Assembly: GCF_000148645.1 (NCBI RefSeq)
Contig: NC_014541.1
Location: forward strand, 62,001 to 126,000
Length of the DNA: 64,000 nt
Source of the DNA: Ferrimonas balearica DSM 9799
Lineage (GTDB): Bacteria; Pseudomonadota; Gammaproteobacteria; Enterobacterales; Shewanellaceae
Direction: 5' to 3'
Shown: piece by piece, positions 8,404-17,130 of the stretch
How the letters are laid out: every line of letters starts with the position of its first letter
Numbering within the stretch: position 1 is the first letter of the stretch
Program-made: the position numbers and the translations under genes
Notes under the pieces: generated by a model
Seen by the model: the letters and a program-made list of their open reading frames with translations, nothing else
Database searches by the model: none
What the model was told of the DNA's origin: nothing

Positions 8404-9708
8404 ATGCCAATTTCAAGAAGAACGTTTTTAAAGGGAATAGGCGCATCAGCCTTAATGTCTCAAGTGGGCTGGGCAACCGCTTCGACGGCGGTCAGCGACT
8501 ACCGGGCACTGGTTTGCATCTACTTCAACGGGGGCAACGATGGGTTCAATACTCTGGTGCCCACGGACGATACGCACTATCAGGAGTACGCGAACATCCG
8601 TAAACACCTCGCGATCCCGCAAGCCAACCTGCTGACCACGTCATTGTCCGGACGGGATCGAGCCGGCAATACGGTTGAACTGGGATTGCACCCCTCGATG
8701 GAGGGCCTCAAGGCGCTGTGTGACCGGGGCTATGTAACCGGACTGCTCAATTGCGGAGTGCTGAAACGGCCCATGACGGTTGCGGATCATGGGGCAGAAC
8801 CCGACATGCTGTTCTCCCATAACTCCCAGACCTACGAGTGGCTGCGGGGAGACGCCATCAACAAATCCCTGAGCAGTGGTTGGGGATCGCGGCTGATGGC
8901 GCAGCTAAGCCAGCAAAGTGACATCCCCCCGATGTACAGCTTCGCGGGTCAGTCCCGGCTGTTCCGGGGGCCGGATAAAGCCAACAGTTTGTCAGCCTCC
9001 GGGGCGCAAACCATCACCATGAGGACTTTCCTTAAAAATCGCTACATACAGACGCTGGATAATGAAAGGCCTGATCCCTTTCGGGAGCATTTCCGCGGCA
9101 TCATGCGAGACAGCATTTACGCGAGCCAGACGGTGAATGGTGTGATCAGTGGGGCGGCCAACGCGACCCTGGCCGCGGACAGCGACAACCCGCTTAGTCT
9201 GCAGCTGGACGCAACGCTGAAGTTCATCAACAGTCGGGAATCACTGACCCAGAACCGGCAGATCTTCTTTCTCAACCTGGGGGGATTCGATACCCATGCC
9301 AACCAGGTGTCCAGTCATGAGGCGCTGCTGTCTCAATTCAGCCGGGCGGTGAAAAACTTCTATGACCTGCTGGATGAACAAGGGCTGTCGTCCAAGGTGA
9401 CGACGGTAACCCTGTCTGATTTTGGCCGTCGCATCATCCCCAATGCCACCGGGACTGACCACGGTTGGGGCAACAACCAGTTTGTGATCAGCGGCGCCCC
9501 AATGGCCGGGACAACGGTCGGCACCTGGCCTTCGTTGGTGCCCGGAGGGGAGGACGACTTCTCTGCCGGCCGTCTGCTTCCCACCACCTCGGTGGATCAG
9601 ATTGGTGCCACACTGGCGCGTTGGATGGGAGTGGCCGAGCCGGACTTGCAAGCCGTATTCCCCAATATCGCCAATTTTACCCCCAAGGCGTTGCCACTGT
9701 TCAGCTGA
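8404..9708 (+). CDS. DUF1501 protein with Tat signal
   Basis: The 434-residue protein starts MPISRRTFLKGIGASALMSQ, a twin-arginine signal with SRRTFLK. The body is a DUF1501 domain (YRALVCIYFNGGNDGFNTLVP, LGLHPSMEGLKAL, FFLNLGGFDTHANQ, TVTLSDFGRRIIPN...GTDHGWGN), related to the alkaline-phosphatase/sulfatase fold. It begins 4 bases after the DUF1800 stop, so translation is probably coupled. An in-frame ATG at 8377 overlaps the upstream gene and has no ribosome site. The pair is presumably exported together and acts as a unit. Substrate unknown. Confidence 0.9.
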   Translation: MPISRRTFLKGIGASALMSQVGWATASTAVSDYRALVCIYFNGGNDGFNTLVPTDDTHYQEYANIRKHLAIPQANLLTTSLSGRDRAGNTVELGLHPSMEGLKALCDRGYVTGLLNCGVLKRPMTVADHGAEPDMLFSHNSQTYEWLRGDAINKSLSSGWGSRLMAQLSQQSDIPPMYSFAGQSRLFRGPDKANSLSASGAQTITMRTFLKNRYIQTLDNERPDPFREHFRGIMRDSIYASQTVNGVISGAANATLAADSDNPLSLQLDATLKFINSRESLTQNRQIFFLNLGGFDTHANQVSSHEALLSQFSRAVKNFYDLLDEQGLSSKVTTVTLSDFGRRIIPNATGTDHGWGNNQFVISGAPMAGTTVGTWPSLVPGGEDDFSAGRLLPTTSVDQIGATLARWMGVAEPDLQAVFPNIANFTPKALPLFS

Positions 9709-9726
9709 GCCAGAACCTGTGGTGAT

Positions 9727-9757
9727 AAAAAAAGCGCCCCGAGAGGGGCGCTTTTTT
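9727..9757. terminator. Bidirectional terminator between DUF1501 and gor
   Basis: A run of A, then GCGCCCC, a GAGA loop and GGGGCGC, then a run of T. It serves the two convergent genes. Confidence 0.92.
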
Positions 9758-9772
9758 GTTGCGCTGAGTGAA

Positions 9773-11128
9773 TCAGCGCATGGTCACGAACTCTTCGGCG
9801 CTGGTGGGGTGCAGGGCCACGGTGGCATCAAAGTCGGCCTTGGTGGCGCCCATCTTGATGGCCACGGCGAAGCCCTGGAGGATTTCATCCATACCGAAGC
9901 CGATGCCGTGCAGGCCAACGATCTTCTCCTCGGGGCCGACGCACACCAGCTTCATTTCGGTGGCCTGACGGTGAGCGGTCACTGCGGTGTACATGGCGGC
10001 GAAGGAGGAGGTGTAGACCTTCACATTGTCGTCGCCGTACTGCTCGCGGGCCTGAGGTTCGGTCAGGCCGATGGTGCCGATGGCCGGGTGGCTGAACACC
10101 ACGGTGGGCACCAGCGAGTAGTCCATCTTGGCTTCCGGCTGGCCGCCGAACAGGCGCTCGGACAGGGCACGGCCCGCTTTCACTGCCACCGGAGTCAGTT
10201 CAATGCCGCCCTCCATGATGTCACCCACGGTGTAGATGCCGGGCACATTGGTGTTCTGGTACTCATCCACCGGGATAAAGCCGCGCTCGTTCACCTTCAC
10301 GCCCGACGCTTCGATGTTGATCTTGTCGGTGGCCGGCTCTCGACCGATGGCCCAGATCAGGCAATCCACGTTGAGGCTGTTGCCGTTTTCCAGATGCAGG
10401 GTCAGGCTGCCGTCCGCCTCTTTCTCCACCGCTTTGGGGATGGAGTGGGTGTGCAGGGTCGGGCCTTCCGCTGCCATCAGTTTCACCAGGGTATCGACGA
10501 TCATCGGGTCGAAGTTGCGCAGCGGCGCGTGCTTGCGCACCAGCAGGTGGGTTTCACTGCCCAGGCTGTGCAGCACACCAGCCAGCTCGACGGCGATGTA
10601 ACCGGCACCCACCACCGCCACACGTTTGGGCTGCTCGGTCAGGGCGAAGAAGCCGTTGGAATCGATGCCGTGCTCAGCACCGGGGATGGCCGGGATGGTG
10701 GGACGGCCACCGGTAGCGATCAGGATGTTCGGCGCGGTGTAGTGCTCACCGTTCACCTCAACGGTTTTGGCGTCGACAAATTTGCCGAAGCCTTTGACCA
10801 GCGTTACGCCGTTGGCATCCAGGCCGCGGTTGTAGCCGCCGTGGATGCGCTCGATGTAGGCCTCGCGACTCTCCACCAGCTTGCTCCAGCTGAACTGGTT
10901 GAGGGTGGTATCAAAGCCGTAATCCGGGCCATACAGCTTGATGGCTTCCGCCACCTGGGCACCAAACCACATCACTTTCTTCGGTACACAACCGACGTTT
11001 ACGCAGGTGCCACCGAGGTGCTGGGCTTCGATCAGCAGCACCTTGGCGCCGCGCATGGCCGCGCGGTTGGCTGAGGCGATACCGCCGGAACCGGCGCCTA
11101 GAACGATGTAGTCAAATTGCTGTGCCAT
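9773..11128 (-). CDS. gor: Glutathione-disulfide reductase
   Basis: The 451-residue protein matches the usual length (about 450). It has the FAD-binding [16 protein letters not shown] start, the redox disulfide [13 protein letters not shown], an NADPH-binding [15 protein letters not shown], and the C-terminal [14 protein letters not shown] with the catalytic His-Pro. It reduces glutathione disulfide with NADPH in the cytoplasm. AAAGGA upstream supports the start at 11128. The gene stands alone, and no clear OxyR site could be recognised. Confidence 0.96.
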   Translation of the reverse strand: MAQQFDYIVLGAGSGGIASANRAAMRGAKVLLIEAQHLGGTCVNVGCVPKKVMWFGAQVAEAIKLYGPDYGFDTTLNQFSWSKLVESREAYIERIHGGYNRGLDANGVTLVKGFGKFVDAKTVEVNGEHYTAPNILIATGGRPTIPAIPGAEHGIDSNGFFALTEQPKRVAVVGAGYIAVELAGVLHSLGSETHLLVRKHAPLRNFDPMIVDTLVKLMAAEGPTLHTHSIPKAVEKEADGSLTLHLENGNSLNVDCLIWAIGREPATDKINIEASGVKVNERGFIPVDEYQNTNVPGIYTVGDIMEGGIELTPVAVKAGRALSERLFGGQPEAKMDYSLVPTVVFSHPAIGTIGLTEPQAREQYGDDNVKVYTSSFAAMYTAVTAHRQATEMKLVCVGPEEKIVGLHGIGFGMDEILQGFAVAIKMGATKADFDATVALHPTSAEEFVTMR

Positions 11129-11502
11129 GGGAAGCTTCCTTTACCTGATGGCCCCGTGGGGCGAATACGCATTGGCGGAGTTGTACCCTGATCTGGGGGC
11201 GCACTCAACCGCAAACAAGGGATTGCCCTTATCGGAAAGGGCGTTCAGTGAGCCGGTGACTCAGCCGAAATGGCTGCCAGTTGTTGTGAGGCCGCGCTAT
11301 CCGGCGGAGTCATTCAATGTCGATTGGTTCGGGGGGGCACGCTGCATCCATTCATCAGTCGCGCGGGCGATGACCCGGAAGCAACAGGGAGGGTGCGCCG
11401 GTGAGTTCATTCCTTAAGGGTAATTAATCTTACTGTTCAGTACCGACCTTAACGAATGTCGCTCACATTTTTTCAACCCGGCATGTCGGGTTTTGCCCCA
11501 GT
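11129..11502. other. Intergenic stretch between gor and the outer-membrane protein gene
   Basis: It holds the gor promoter region and, at 11474-11493, a weak hairpin (AACCCG, 6-base loop, CGGGTT). A 96-codon plus-strand frame at 11127-11417 overlaps the gor start and looks non-coding. Confidence 0.5.
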
Positions 11503-11516
11503 TTGATCAATATCAC
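11503..11516 (+). promoter_or_regulatory. FNR-like box before the outer-membrane protein gene
   Basis: TTGAT-CAAT-ATCAC matches nine of ten defined bases of the FNR consensus. It is centred about 76 bases before the start at 11586, a workable distance for activation. CRP binds related sequences, so the regulator is not certain. Confidence 0.55.
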
Positions 11517-11585
11517 AACGAACTCGCAGCGAGTGCAAATAAGATTGATTCGTAATCCGGTTATTTTCTCTTTTGCGAGCAGTTG

Positions 11586-12278
11586 ATGATGAAGCGATCC
11601 CTGATAGCCCTGGCCCTCTGTCTTCCCGCCATTGGTGCGGGCGCGGCCGAATATGAAGTCGATTTTGGGTACGACAGCAAGTACATCTCTCAAGGCCGGG
11701 ATAACCTGGAGCAGGGAGGCATCTATTGGGCCAGCGGTGCCGCGGGCTTTGATAATGGCATCGTGCTCAGTGCCGCTTACGGCTATGCCGCCGACTCCGA
11801 TGTGGATTATGACGAACTGAATCTGGGCATCGAGTACGGTTTTGAGCTGGGTGATTTCGCCTTCTACGGCAGCTATACCCGCCTTGAGTTCTTTAAAGAT
11901 GACGAAGCCGATAATGAGCTTGGGGCGGGGGTCGCCTACGGTGGCCTGAGCTGGTTTGAGCCCTTTATCGACTACGTCTACAGCACCGAATCTGAGGGCA
12001 GTTTTGTTGAAATCGGCATTCAGCGGGAGTTTGCCCTGAATGAGCGCCTGGCCCTGACGCCCTATGTGATCGCCGGTTTGGATTATGGCTACGCCAATCC
12101 GGATCATGATGGCGAAAACCACCTGGCCGTGGGGGCCACCCTGGGATACCAGTTAACCGAACAGCTGGGGCTGACCCTGATCGCCGAACACACTGAGGCC
12201 CACCGCCAGATGGCTAAGGATGAGGGGATTGAAACGGATCAAACCTGGGCGGGTATCCACCTGACCATGGCGTTTTAA
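11586..12278 (+). CDS. Small outer-membrane beta-barrel protein
   Basis: The 230-residue precursor has a signal peptide (MMKRSLIALALCLPAIGAGA). The mature part alternates aromatic and polar residues in short strands (YEVDFGYDSKYISQGRDN, FYGSYTRLEFF, LGVGATLGYQL-type repeats) and ends in aromatic WAGIHLTMAF, as outer-membrane barrels do. The start 'DSKYISQGRDNLEQGG' resembles the TIGR02001-type barrel family of unknown function. The reading frame could start at TTG 11583 or ATG 11589; I chose ATG 11586. An FNR-like site upstream suggests expression under low oxygen. It is a single-gene unit. Confidence 0.75.
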   Translation: MMKRSLIALALCLPAIGAGAAEYEVDFGYDSKYISQGRDNLEQGGIYWASGAAGFDNGIVLSAAYGYAADSDVDYDELNLGIEYGFELGDFAFYGSYTRLEFFKDDEADNELGAGVAYGGLSWFEPFIDYVYSTESEGSFVEIGIQREFALNERLALTPYVIAGLDYGYANPDHDGENHLAVGATLGYQLTEQLGLTLIAEHTEAHRQMAKDEGIETDQTWAGIHLTMAF

Positions 12279-12295
12279 TCGTCGCGGCCCGGAGC

Positions 12296-12526
12296 CTACC
12301 GGTTGTCGTCGCCGAAACAAGGTTGGCAGCTGCATTGGCGCTGGCCCGAAGGCGATAGCCAGCTGCGGTAATCTTCAGGGTGACACTGCAGTTGGAGTCG
12401 CCGGCACTCGGCGTCGCCATAGCCAAGGTTCTGGCCGGTGGCCTGCTCCAGGGCAAAATGGATCAGGCTCTGACAGCCGCAAAGCAGGGCCAATCCCGCG
12501 GCAAGGATAATCCGGCGTCTGTACAT
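12296..12526 (-). CDS. Small cysteine-rich lipoprotein, unknown function
   Basis: The 76-residue protein starts MYRRRIILAAGLALLCGC, a lipobox with the lipidated cysteine at 18. The remaining 58 residues include five more cysteines, with a CSCQPC cluster near the C-terminus. No family was recognised. GAAGAAG lies 5-11 bases before the ATG. It sits downstream of the CDGSH-fusion gene on the same strand, behind a hairpin that probably ends most upstream transcripts. The C-terminal cluster could bind metal or form disulfides; this is inference. Confidence 0.6.
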   Translation of the reverse strand: MYRRRIILAAGLALLCGCQSLIHFALEQATGQNLGYGDAECRRLQLQCHPEDYRSWLSPSGQRQCSCQPCFGDDNR

Positions 12527-12537
12527 GTGGGCTTCTT

Positions 12538-12577
12538 CAAAAGGGTTGTGTTACCGAGTAGGACCACAACCCTTTTT
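12538..12577 (-). terminator. Hairpin terminator after the CDGSH-fusion gene
   Basis: On the minus strand AAAAGGGTTGTG and CACAACCCTTTT form an 11-12 bp stem with a loop of about 14 bases. It lies 40 bases after the stop at 12618 and just before the ribosome site of the small lipoprotein. The T run is only four, so read-through is likely. Confidence 0.6.
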
Positions 12578-12617
12578 CGATCCCTGAGCCCATTGAGCCG
12601 ACTGAGGAACGTTGCCG

Positions 12618-14192
12618 TCAGGAATTAACCTCTTTGCTGACCCCCACATAAGGCACCCCGGCCAGCGCCACCAGCTCGCGGTCGGCGGTGGCAATATCCG
12701 CCAGGCTGAAATCACTCAGGTGCGCGTGACCGCAAGCCCGGGCCATGACCGTCATCAACTCGCAGGCACTTTGCAGATAACGCGCTACCCGTTGCGGCCC
12801 GGCTTGGGTATCGAGGCGCTGGCGCAGGGTGGGGTCCTGAGTGGCGATGCCGGTGGGGCAGCGGTTGCTGTTGCACATCCGTGCCCCGACGCAGCCCAGG
12901 GCCTGAATGGCGGCGTTGGCCAGCGCGATGCCATCGGCCCCCAATGCCAGCGCTTTGACAAAGTCTGCCGGGGTGCGCAGGCCACCCGTGATGATCAGGG
13001 TAATGTCCCGTTGGCCCTGGGCATCGAGGTAACGCCGGGCCCGGGCCAAGGCCGGGATGGTGGCCACGCTGATGTGATCACGGAACAGCGCCGGGGCTGC
13101 TCCGGTGCCACCGCCGCGGCCATCAAGGATCAGGTAATCGGCACTGGCTTCGAGGGCAAACTGGATATCCTGTTCGACGTGGTTGGCGGAGAGCTTAAAG
13201 CCGATGGGGATGCCCCCGGTGACTTCGCGGATGCGGTCGGCGCAGCGGCGGAAATCCCGTGGGCTGGTGAGGTCGGTAAACCGGGCGGGCGAGATGGCCG
13301 GTTGGCCCGCAGGCAAGCCGCGAACGGCGGCGATCTCCTCGGTCACCTTATCAGCAGGCAGGTGACCGCCTGTACCGGTTTTGGCGGCCTGTCCGGCCTT
13401 GAAGTGCAGGGCCTGCACGCCCTTAAGCTTTGCCTCATCAAAACCAAAGCGGGCAGCGGCCAGCTCATAGAAGTAGCGCGAGCAGGCGGCCTGTTCCGCA
13501 TCCAGCATGCCACCTTCGCCGGAACAGATGCCGGTGCCTGCTAACTCCGCCCCTTGCGCCAGGGCGATCTTGGCTTCCCGGGACAGAGCGCCAAAACTCA
13601 TGTCCGACACAAACAGAGGCATCGCCAGAGTCAGGGGTTTGCGGGCGCGGGGACCGATCACCAACTCTGTCCCAACCCGGGCGTCATCCAGCAGGGGCGG
13701 CCGCGCCAACTGCGCCACCATCACCTGAATGGCATCCCATTGGGGCAGGGTGTGTCGTGGCACCCCCATCGCCACCATCGGGCCATGATGGCCACCGGCA
13801 AGCCCTTCTCTGGCCAGCTGGTGGATGAACGCCACCTCCGGCTCTTCCGGCGTGGGTTCGGCCTGCGGCGGGCGGTTCGCGTTGCTGCTGCCGTCCGCCG
13901 CCTCACGCTTTGGGGCGTCATTCTCTCCGCCTTCGGTGCCGACCTGCTCGGCGGGAATGCGGGCATGACTGCCGTCGCAATAGGGCTGCTCCTGGCTGCG
14001 TTTGCACTGGCACAGGTAGGCGTCGCCATCCTTTTCGGGTGAGAACGCCAGCGGGGTAAAGTCCGTGCCCTTGTGGGAGCCATCGCAAAACGGCTGTGTG
14101 GCAGAGCGTCCACAGCGGCAGAACCAGTAGGACTGGCCCGCTTTGAGCGCCACTTTGGCGGGACGAACGGCGGCGATGATTGGTTTGGTCAT
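12618..14192 (-). CDS. Two CDGSH iron-sulfur domains fused to an FMN glutamate-synthase-like domain
   Basis: In 524 residues there are two complete CDGSH motifs (C25-x-C27-x8-C36-D-G-S-H40 and C61-x-C63-x8-C72-D-G-S-H76), which normally bind 2Fe-2S clusters. A charged linker (about 78-120) follows, then an FMN-binding glutamate synthase domain (LTLAMPLFVSDMSFGALS, GQAAKTGTGGHLPADKV, DGRGGGTGAAP). The 3Fe-4S motif C434-x5-C440-x4-C445 of GltB is intact. The glutaminase domain of true glutamate synthase is absent, so ammonia is not obtained from glutamine here. I infer a cytoplasmic FMN oxidoreductase fed by its own CDGSH clusters; the substrate is unknown. AAGGAG 7 bases upstream supports the start. 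Confidence 0.85.
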   Translation of the reverse strand: MTKPIIAAVRPAKVALKAGQSYWFCRCGRSATQPFCDGSHKGTDFTPLAFSPEKDGDAYLCQCKRSQEQPYCDGSHARIPAEQVGTEGGENDAPKREAADGSSNANRPPQAEPTPEEPEVAFIHQLAREGLAGGHHGPMVAMGVPRHTLPQWDAIQVMVAQLARPPLLDDARVGTELVIGPRARKPLTLAMPLFVSDMSFGALSREAKIALAQGAELAGTGICSGEGGMLDAEQAACSRYFYELAAARFGFDEAKLKGVQALHFKAGQAAKTGTGGHLPADKVTEEIAAVRGLPAGQPAISPARFTDLTSPRDFRRCADRIREVTGGIPIGFKLSANHVEQDIQFALEASADYLILDGRGGGTGAAPALFRDHISVATIPALARARRYLDAQGQRDITLIITGGLRTPADFVKALALGADGIALANAAIQALGCVGARMCNSNRCPTGIATQDPTLRQRLDTQAGPQRVARYLQSACELMTVMARACGHAHLSDFSLADIATADRELVALAGVPYVGVSKEVNS

Positions 14193-14358
14193 GGCAACTC
14201 TCCTTGCACCCTCAACGCTAAAAGCCTAGAACAGGCAAAGTGTCACGATGGGGCCAATCGTTGTTTCGGACTTGAACTTCCCGCCCTTTGACCGCATCTA
14301 TGGTTACAACATCCCATTGTCAAACGGGGCCGCAGAGTCGGCCTCACAAGGAGTCGCC

Positions 14359-16407
14359 ATGACCAACCCGTTGCTGGAGCCACACGCTTTACCCGCTTTT
14401 TCCCAGATCCAACCGGAACACGTTCAGCCTGCGGTAGAGCACGCGCTGAAGCAGTGTCGGGAAACCGTTGAGCGGGTGCTGGCCAGTGGTGCTGCACCGA
14501 CCTGGGACAACCTGATTGCCCCGATTGACGAAGTGGAGGACACCCTGTCCCGCCTGTGGTCACCGGTCAGCCATATGAACTCCGTAGTGAGCAACGACGC
14601 CCTGCGCGCAGCCCACGATGCCTGTCTGCCGGCGCTGTCTGAGTACGGCACCTGGCTGGGCCAGAACAAAGATCTGTACGAGGCCTACAAAGCGCTGGCC
14701 GCCAGTGACGGCTACGCCGACCTGAGTCCCGCCCGTAAGAAGGTGATTGAGAACGGCCTGCGTGATTTCGAGCTGTCCGGTATTGGTCTGCCGGAGGCGG
14801 AGCAGAAGCGCTATGGCGAGATCGTGATGCGCCTGTCCGAGCTGTCCAGCCAGTACTCCAACCAACTGTTGGATGCCACCAACGCCTGGACCAAGCTGGT
14901 CACTGATGAAGCGGAGCTGGCCGGTTTGCCGGAATCGGCCCTGGAAGCGGCCAAGCAGAGCGCGACCCAGCGTGGACTGGAGGGGTATCTGCTGACCCTG
15001 GAGTTCCCCTCCTACCTGGCCGTGATGACCTACGCCGACAACGCCGAACTGCGCCGTGAGGTGTACACCGCGTTCTGCACCCGCGCCTCCGACCAGGGCC
15101 CGCACGCAGGACAATACGATAACGGCCCGCTGATGAGCGAAATCCTGGCCCTGCGTCAGGAGTTGGCCCAGCTGCTGGGTTTCGACAGCCCGGCCCACAA
15201 ATCGCTGGCCACCAAGATGGCACAAACCCCGGAGCAGGTGATCAGCTTCCTCAATGAGCTGGCACTGGCCTCCAAAGGGCAGGGCGAACGTGAGCTCAAA
15301 GAGCTGACCGAGTACGCCAAAGCGGAGCACGGCGTCGACAGCCTGAACGCCTGGGACATCACCTACTTCGCGGAAAAGCAGAAACAGCACCGTTACCAGA
15401 TCTCCGATGAGGCGCTGCGCCCCTACTTCCCGGAGAACAAGGTGTTGTCCGGTCTGTTCCACACCGTTGAGCGCCTGTTCGGCGTCAAGGTTCAGGAGCG
15501 TGAAGGGGTCGACACCTGGCACAAAGACGTTCGCTTTTTCGACCTGCTGGAAGCGGATGGCAGCGTGCGCGGCAGCTTCTACCTCGACCTGTATGCCCGC
15601 CAGAACAAGCGCGGCGGTGCCTGGATGGACGATTGCCAGGGCCGCCGGGTGCGCGCCGATGGCAGCCTGCAGAAGCCGGTGGCGTACCTGACCTGCAACT
15701 TCAACGGTCCGGTGGGCGACAAGCCGGCGCTGTTTACCCACGACGAAGTGGTTACGCTGTTCCACGAGTTTGGCCATGGCATCCACCATATGCTGACCCG
15801 CATCGAAGACGCTCCGGGCGTCGCCGGCATCAACGGCGTGCCGTGGGATGCGGTCGAGTTGCCCAGCCAGTTCCTGGAAAACTGGTGCTGGGAGAGTGAA
15901 GCGCTGGCGGAGATCTCCGGTCACTACCAGACCGGTGAGCCGCTGCCCACCGAGATGCTGGAGAAGATGCTGGCGGCCAAGAACTACCAGAGTGCCATGA
16001 TGATGCTGCGCCAGCTGGAGTTCGCCCTGTTCGATTTCCGCCTGCACCTTGAGTACAGCGAGCTGCAGGACGCTGACCCGATCCAGAACGTACTGAACCA
16101 GGTGCGCGGCCAGGTGGCGGTGATTAAGGCGCCGGAGTTCAATCGCTTCCAGCACAGCTTCAGCCACATCTTTGCCGGTGGTTACGCGGCGGGTTACTAC
16201 AGCTACAAGTGGGCCGAAGTGCTCTCCGCAGACGCGTTCTCCCGCTTTGAGGAGGAGGGGATCTTCAATCCGCAGGTGGGCGGCGACTTCCTGCAGCACG
16301 TGTTGGAGATGGGGGGCAGTGAGGAGCCGATGGCGCTGTTCACCCGTTTCCGTGGCCGTGAGCCGGAGATTGACGCCTTGCTGCGCCACAGCGGCATTGC
16401 CCAGTAA
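14359..16407 (+). CDS. prlC: Oligopeptidase A (M3 metallopeptidase)
   Basis: From the ATG at 14359, with AAGGAG 7 bases upstream, the protein has 682 residues, as in E. coli (680). The zinc motif HEFGHGIHH (HExxH family) is present, with the downstream glutamate region NWCWESEAL. It degrades short peptides, including cleaved signal peptides, in the cytoplasm. An upstream in-frame start at 14248 adds 37 unlikely residues. rsmJ follows two genes later; prlC-rsmJ linkage is common in gammaproteobacteria. Confidence 0.95.
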   Translation: MTNPLLEPHALPAFSQIQPEHVQPAVEHALKQCRETVERVLASGAAPTWDNLIAPIDEVEDTLSRLWSPVSHMNSVVSNDALRAAHDACLPALSEYGTWLGQNKDLYEAYKALAASDGYADLSPARKKVIENGLRDFELSGIGLPEAEQKRYGEIVMRLSELSSQYSNQLLDATNAWTKLVTDEAELAGLPESALEAAKQSATQRGLEGYLLTLEFPSYLAVMTYADNAELRREVYTAFCTRASDQGPHAGQYDNGPLMSEILALRQELAQLLGFDSPAHKSLATKMAQTPEQVISFLNELALASKGQGERELKELTEYAKAEHGVDSLNAWDITYFAEKQKQHRYQISDEALRPYFPENKVLSGLFHTVERLFGVKVQEREGVDTWHKDVRFFDLLEADGSVRGSFYLDLYARQNKRGGAWMDDCQGRRVRADGSLQKPVAYLTCNFNGPVGDKPALFTHDEVVTLFHEFGHGIHHMLTRIEDAPGVAGINGVPWDAVELPSQFLENWCWESEALAEISGHYQTGEPLPTEMLEKMLAAKNYQSAMMMLRQLEFALFDFRLHLEYSELQDADPIQNVLNQVRGQVAVIKAPEFNRFQHSFSHIFAGGYAAGYYSYKWAEVLSADAFSRFEEEGIFNPQVGGDFLQHVLEMGGSEEPMALFTRFRGREPEIDALLRHSGIAQ

Positions 16408-16413
16408 CAGCAC

Positions 16414-16443
16414 AAACGGCACCTTAGGGTGCCGTTTTTCTTT
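16414..16443 (+). terminator. Terminator of prlC
   Basis: AAACGGCACC, a TTAG loop and GGTGCCGTTT, then a T-rich tail, starting 7 bases after the prlC stop. Confidence 0.88.
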
Positions 16444-16525
16444 TTATTCAAACGATTAGGTTGATTTTGCTGCGGTGCATAGGCACCTTAACCCTCAGCG
16501 ACAGGATGTTGCTTTGGAGTCTGCC

Positions 16526-16747
16526 ATGGGTGCGTTTTTGCAGCGCTGGGGCTGGGCCCTGGTCACCACCAACCTGCTGGGCTGGGGATTAGCCCTGCTG
16601 GGGCTTTATCACTACTTATTTACCGCCACGGCGCGGGCATCCGGGTTAGACCCCGGTTTGGTCATGGGACTGGGGGTGGTGTTGATGCTGCCTCAAACCC
16701 TGCGGCTGTTGCTGCGTTATTGGTTTGCCGATGACCGGGCGCCCTGA
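16526..16747 (+). CDS. Small two-helix membrane protein, unknown function
   Basis: The 73-residue product (MGAFLQRWGWALVTTNLLGW...) has two hydrophobic segments, about residues 8-32 and 46-65, and a charged C-terminus (FADDRAP). GGAG 7 bases before the ATG supports this start over an upstream one at 16475. No family was recognised. It stands alone between prlC and the TetR regulator. Confidence 0.6.
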   Translation: MGAFLQRWGWALVTTNLLGWGLALLGLYHYLFTATARASGLDPGLVMGLGVVLMLPQTLRLLLRYWFADDRAP

Positions 16748-16850
16748 GGCTGCCCTGTGCCACAGTCCTCACCTTGGTCTGATTGAACTTCGCTCTCAGG
16801 TTGCCTAGGATCTCGCACCCTGGGCCGGCTTGCTATTGCCTCCGGTTATC

Positions 16851-16889
16851 ACGCAATCGCACTGATTGCGGGTCGAAGAATATTCTTCT
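16851..16889. repeat. Two inverted repeats in the prlC-side intergenic region
   Basis: CGCAATC/GATTGCG with a 5-base loop (16851-16869) and the 14-bp palindrome GAAGAATATTCTTC (16876-16889). Either could be a regulator site. Apart from these and the structured leader at 16979-17103, the stretch 16748-17130 holds no gene I can support. Confidence 0.4.
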
Positions 16890-16978
16890 CCACATGGCGC
16901 ACAGACGAATTCGTACCGAAATGAGACAGTTAGGGGCGGTGACGTTGACCTGACCCGGTACAATCGGCCAGAGGTATG

Positions 16979-17103
16979 CACAAGTGACTGTTCTGAAAGA
17001 GTTATTTAAGCGACTTGTGTGATCTTCCGCGCAGTTGGGCAGCGCGCTTTTTGATTTCATATCACCCATCCCAAAAGGGCAGCGAGATGGCGCTGCGGAT
17101 GGG
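16979..17103 (+). ncRNA. Structured leader or small RNA upstream of the TetR gene
   Basis: Three hairpins occur in a row: CACAAGT/ACTTGTG (16979-17019); CGCGC/GCGCG followed by five T (about 17028-17052), which looks like a terminator; and a nested CCCATCC/GGATGGG with CAGCG/CGCTG inside (17065-17103). A TACAAT at 16959-16964 could be a -10. Either a short RNA ending near 17052 or an attenuated leader of the TetR gene would fit. No known RNA family was recognised. Confidence 0.35.
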
Positions 17104-17130
17104 ACCCAGTTTGAATAAAGGGACAACCTA

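Noticed and set aside
11127-11417. 96-codon plus-strand frame
   Set aside because: It overlaps the gor start on the other strand, has no ribosome site and no recognisable domain.
14560-16422. 620-codon minus-strand frame opposite prlC
   Set aside because: Mirror frame of a conserved peptidase gene in high-G+C DNA; product has low-complexity composition.
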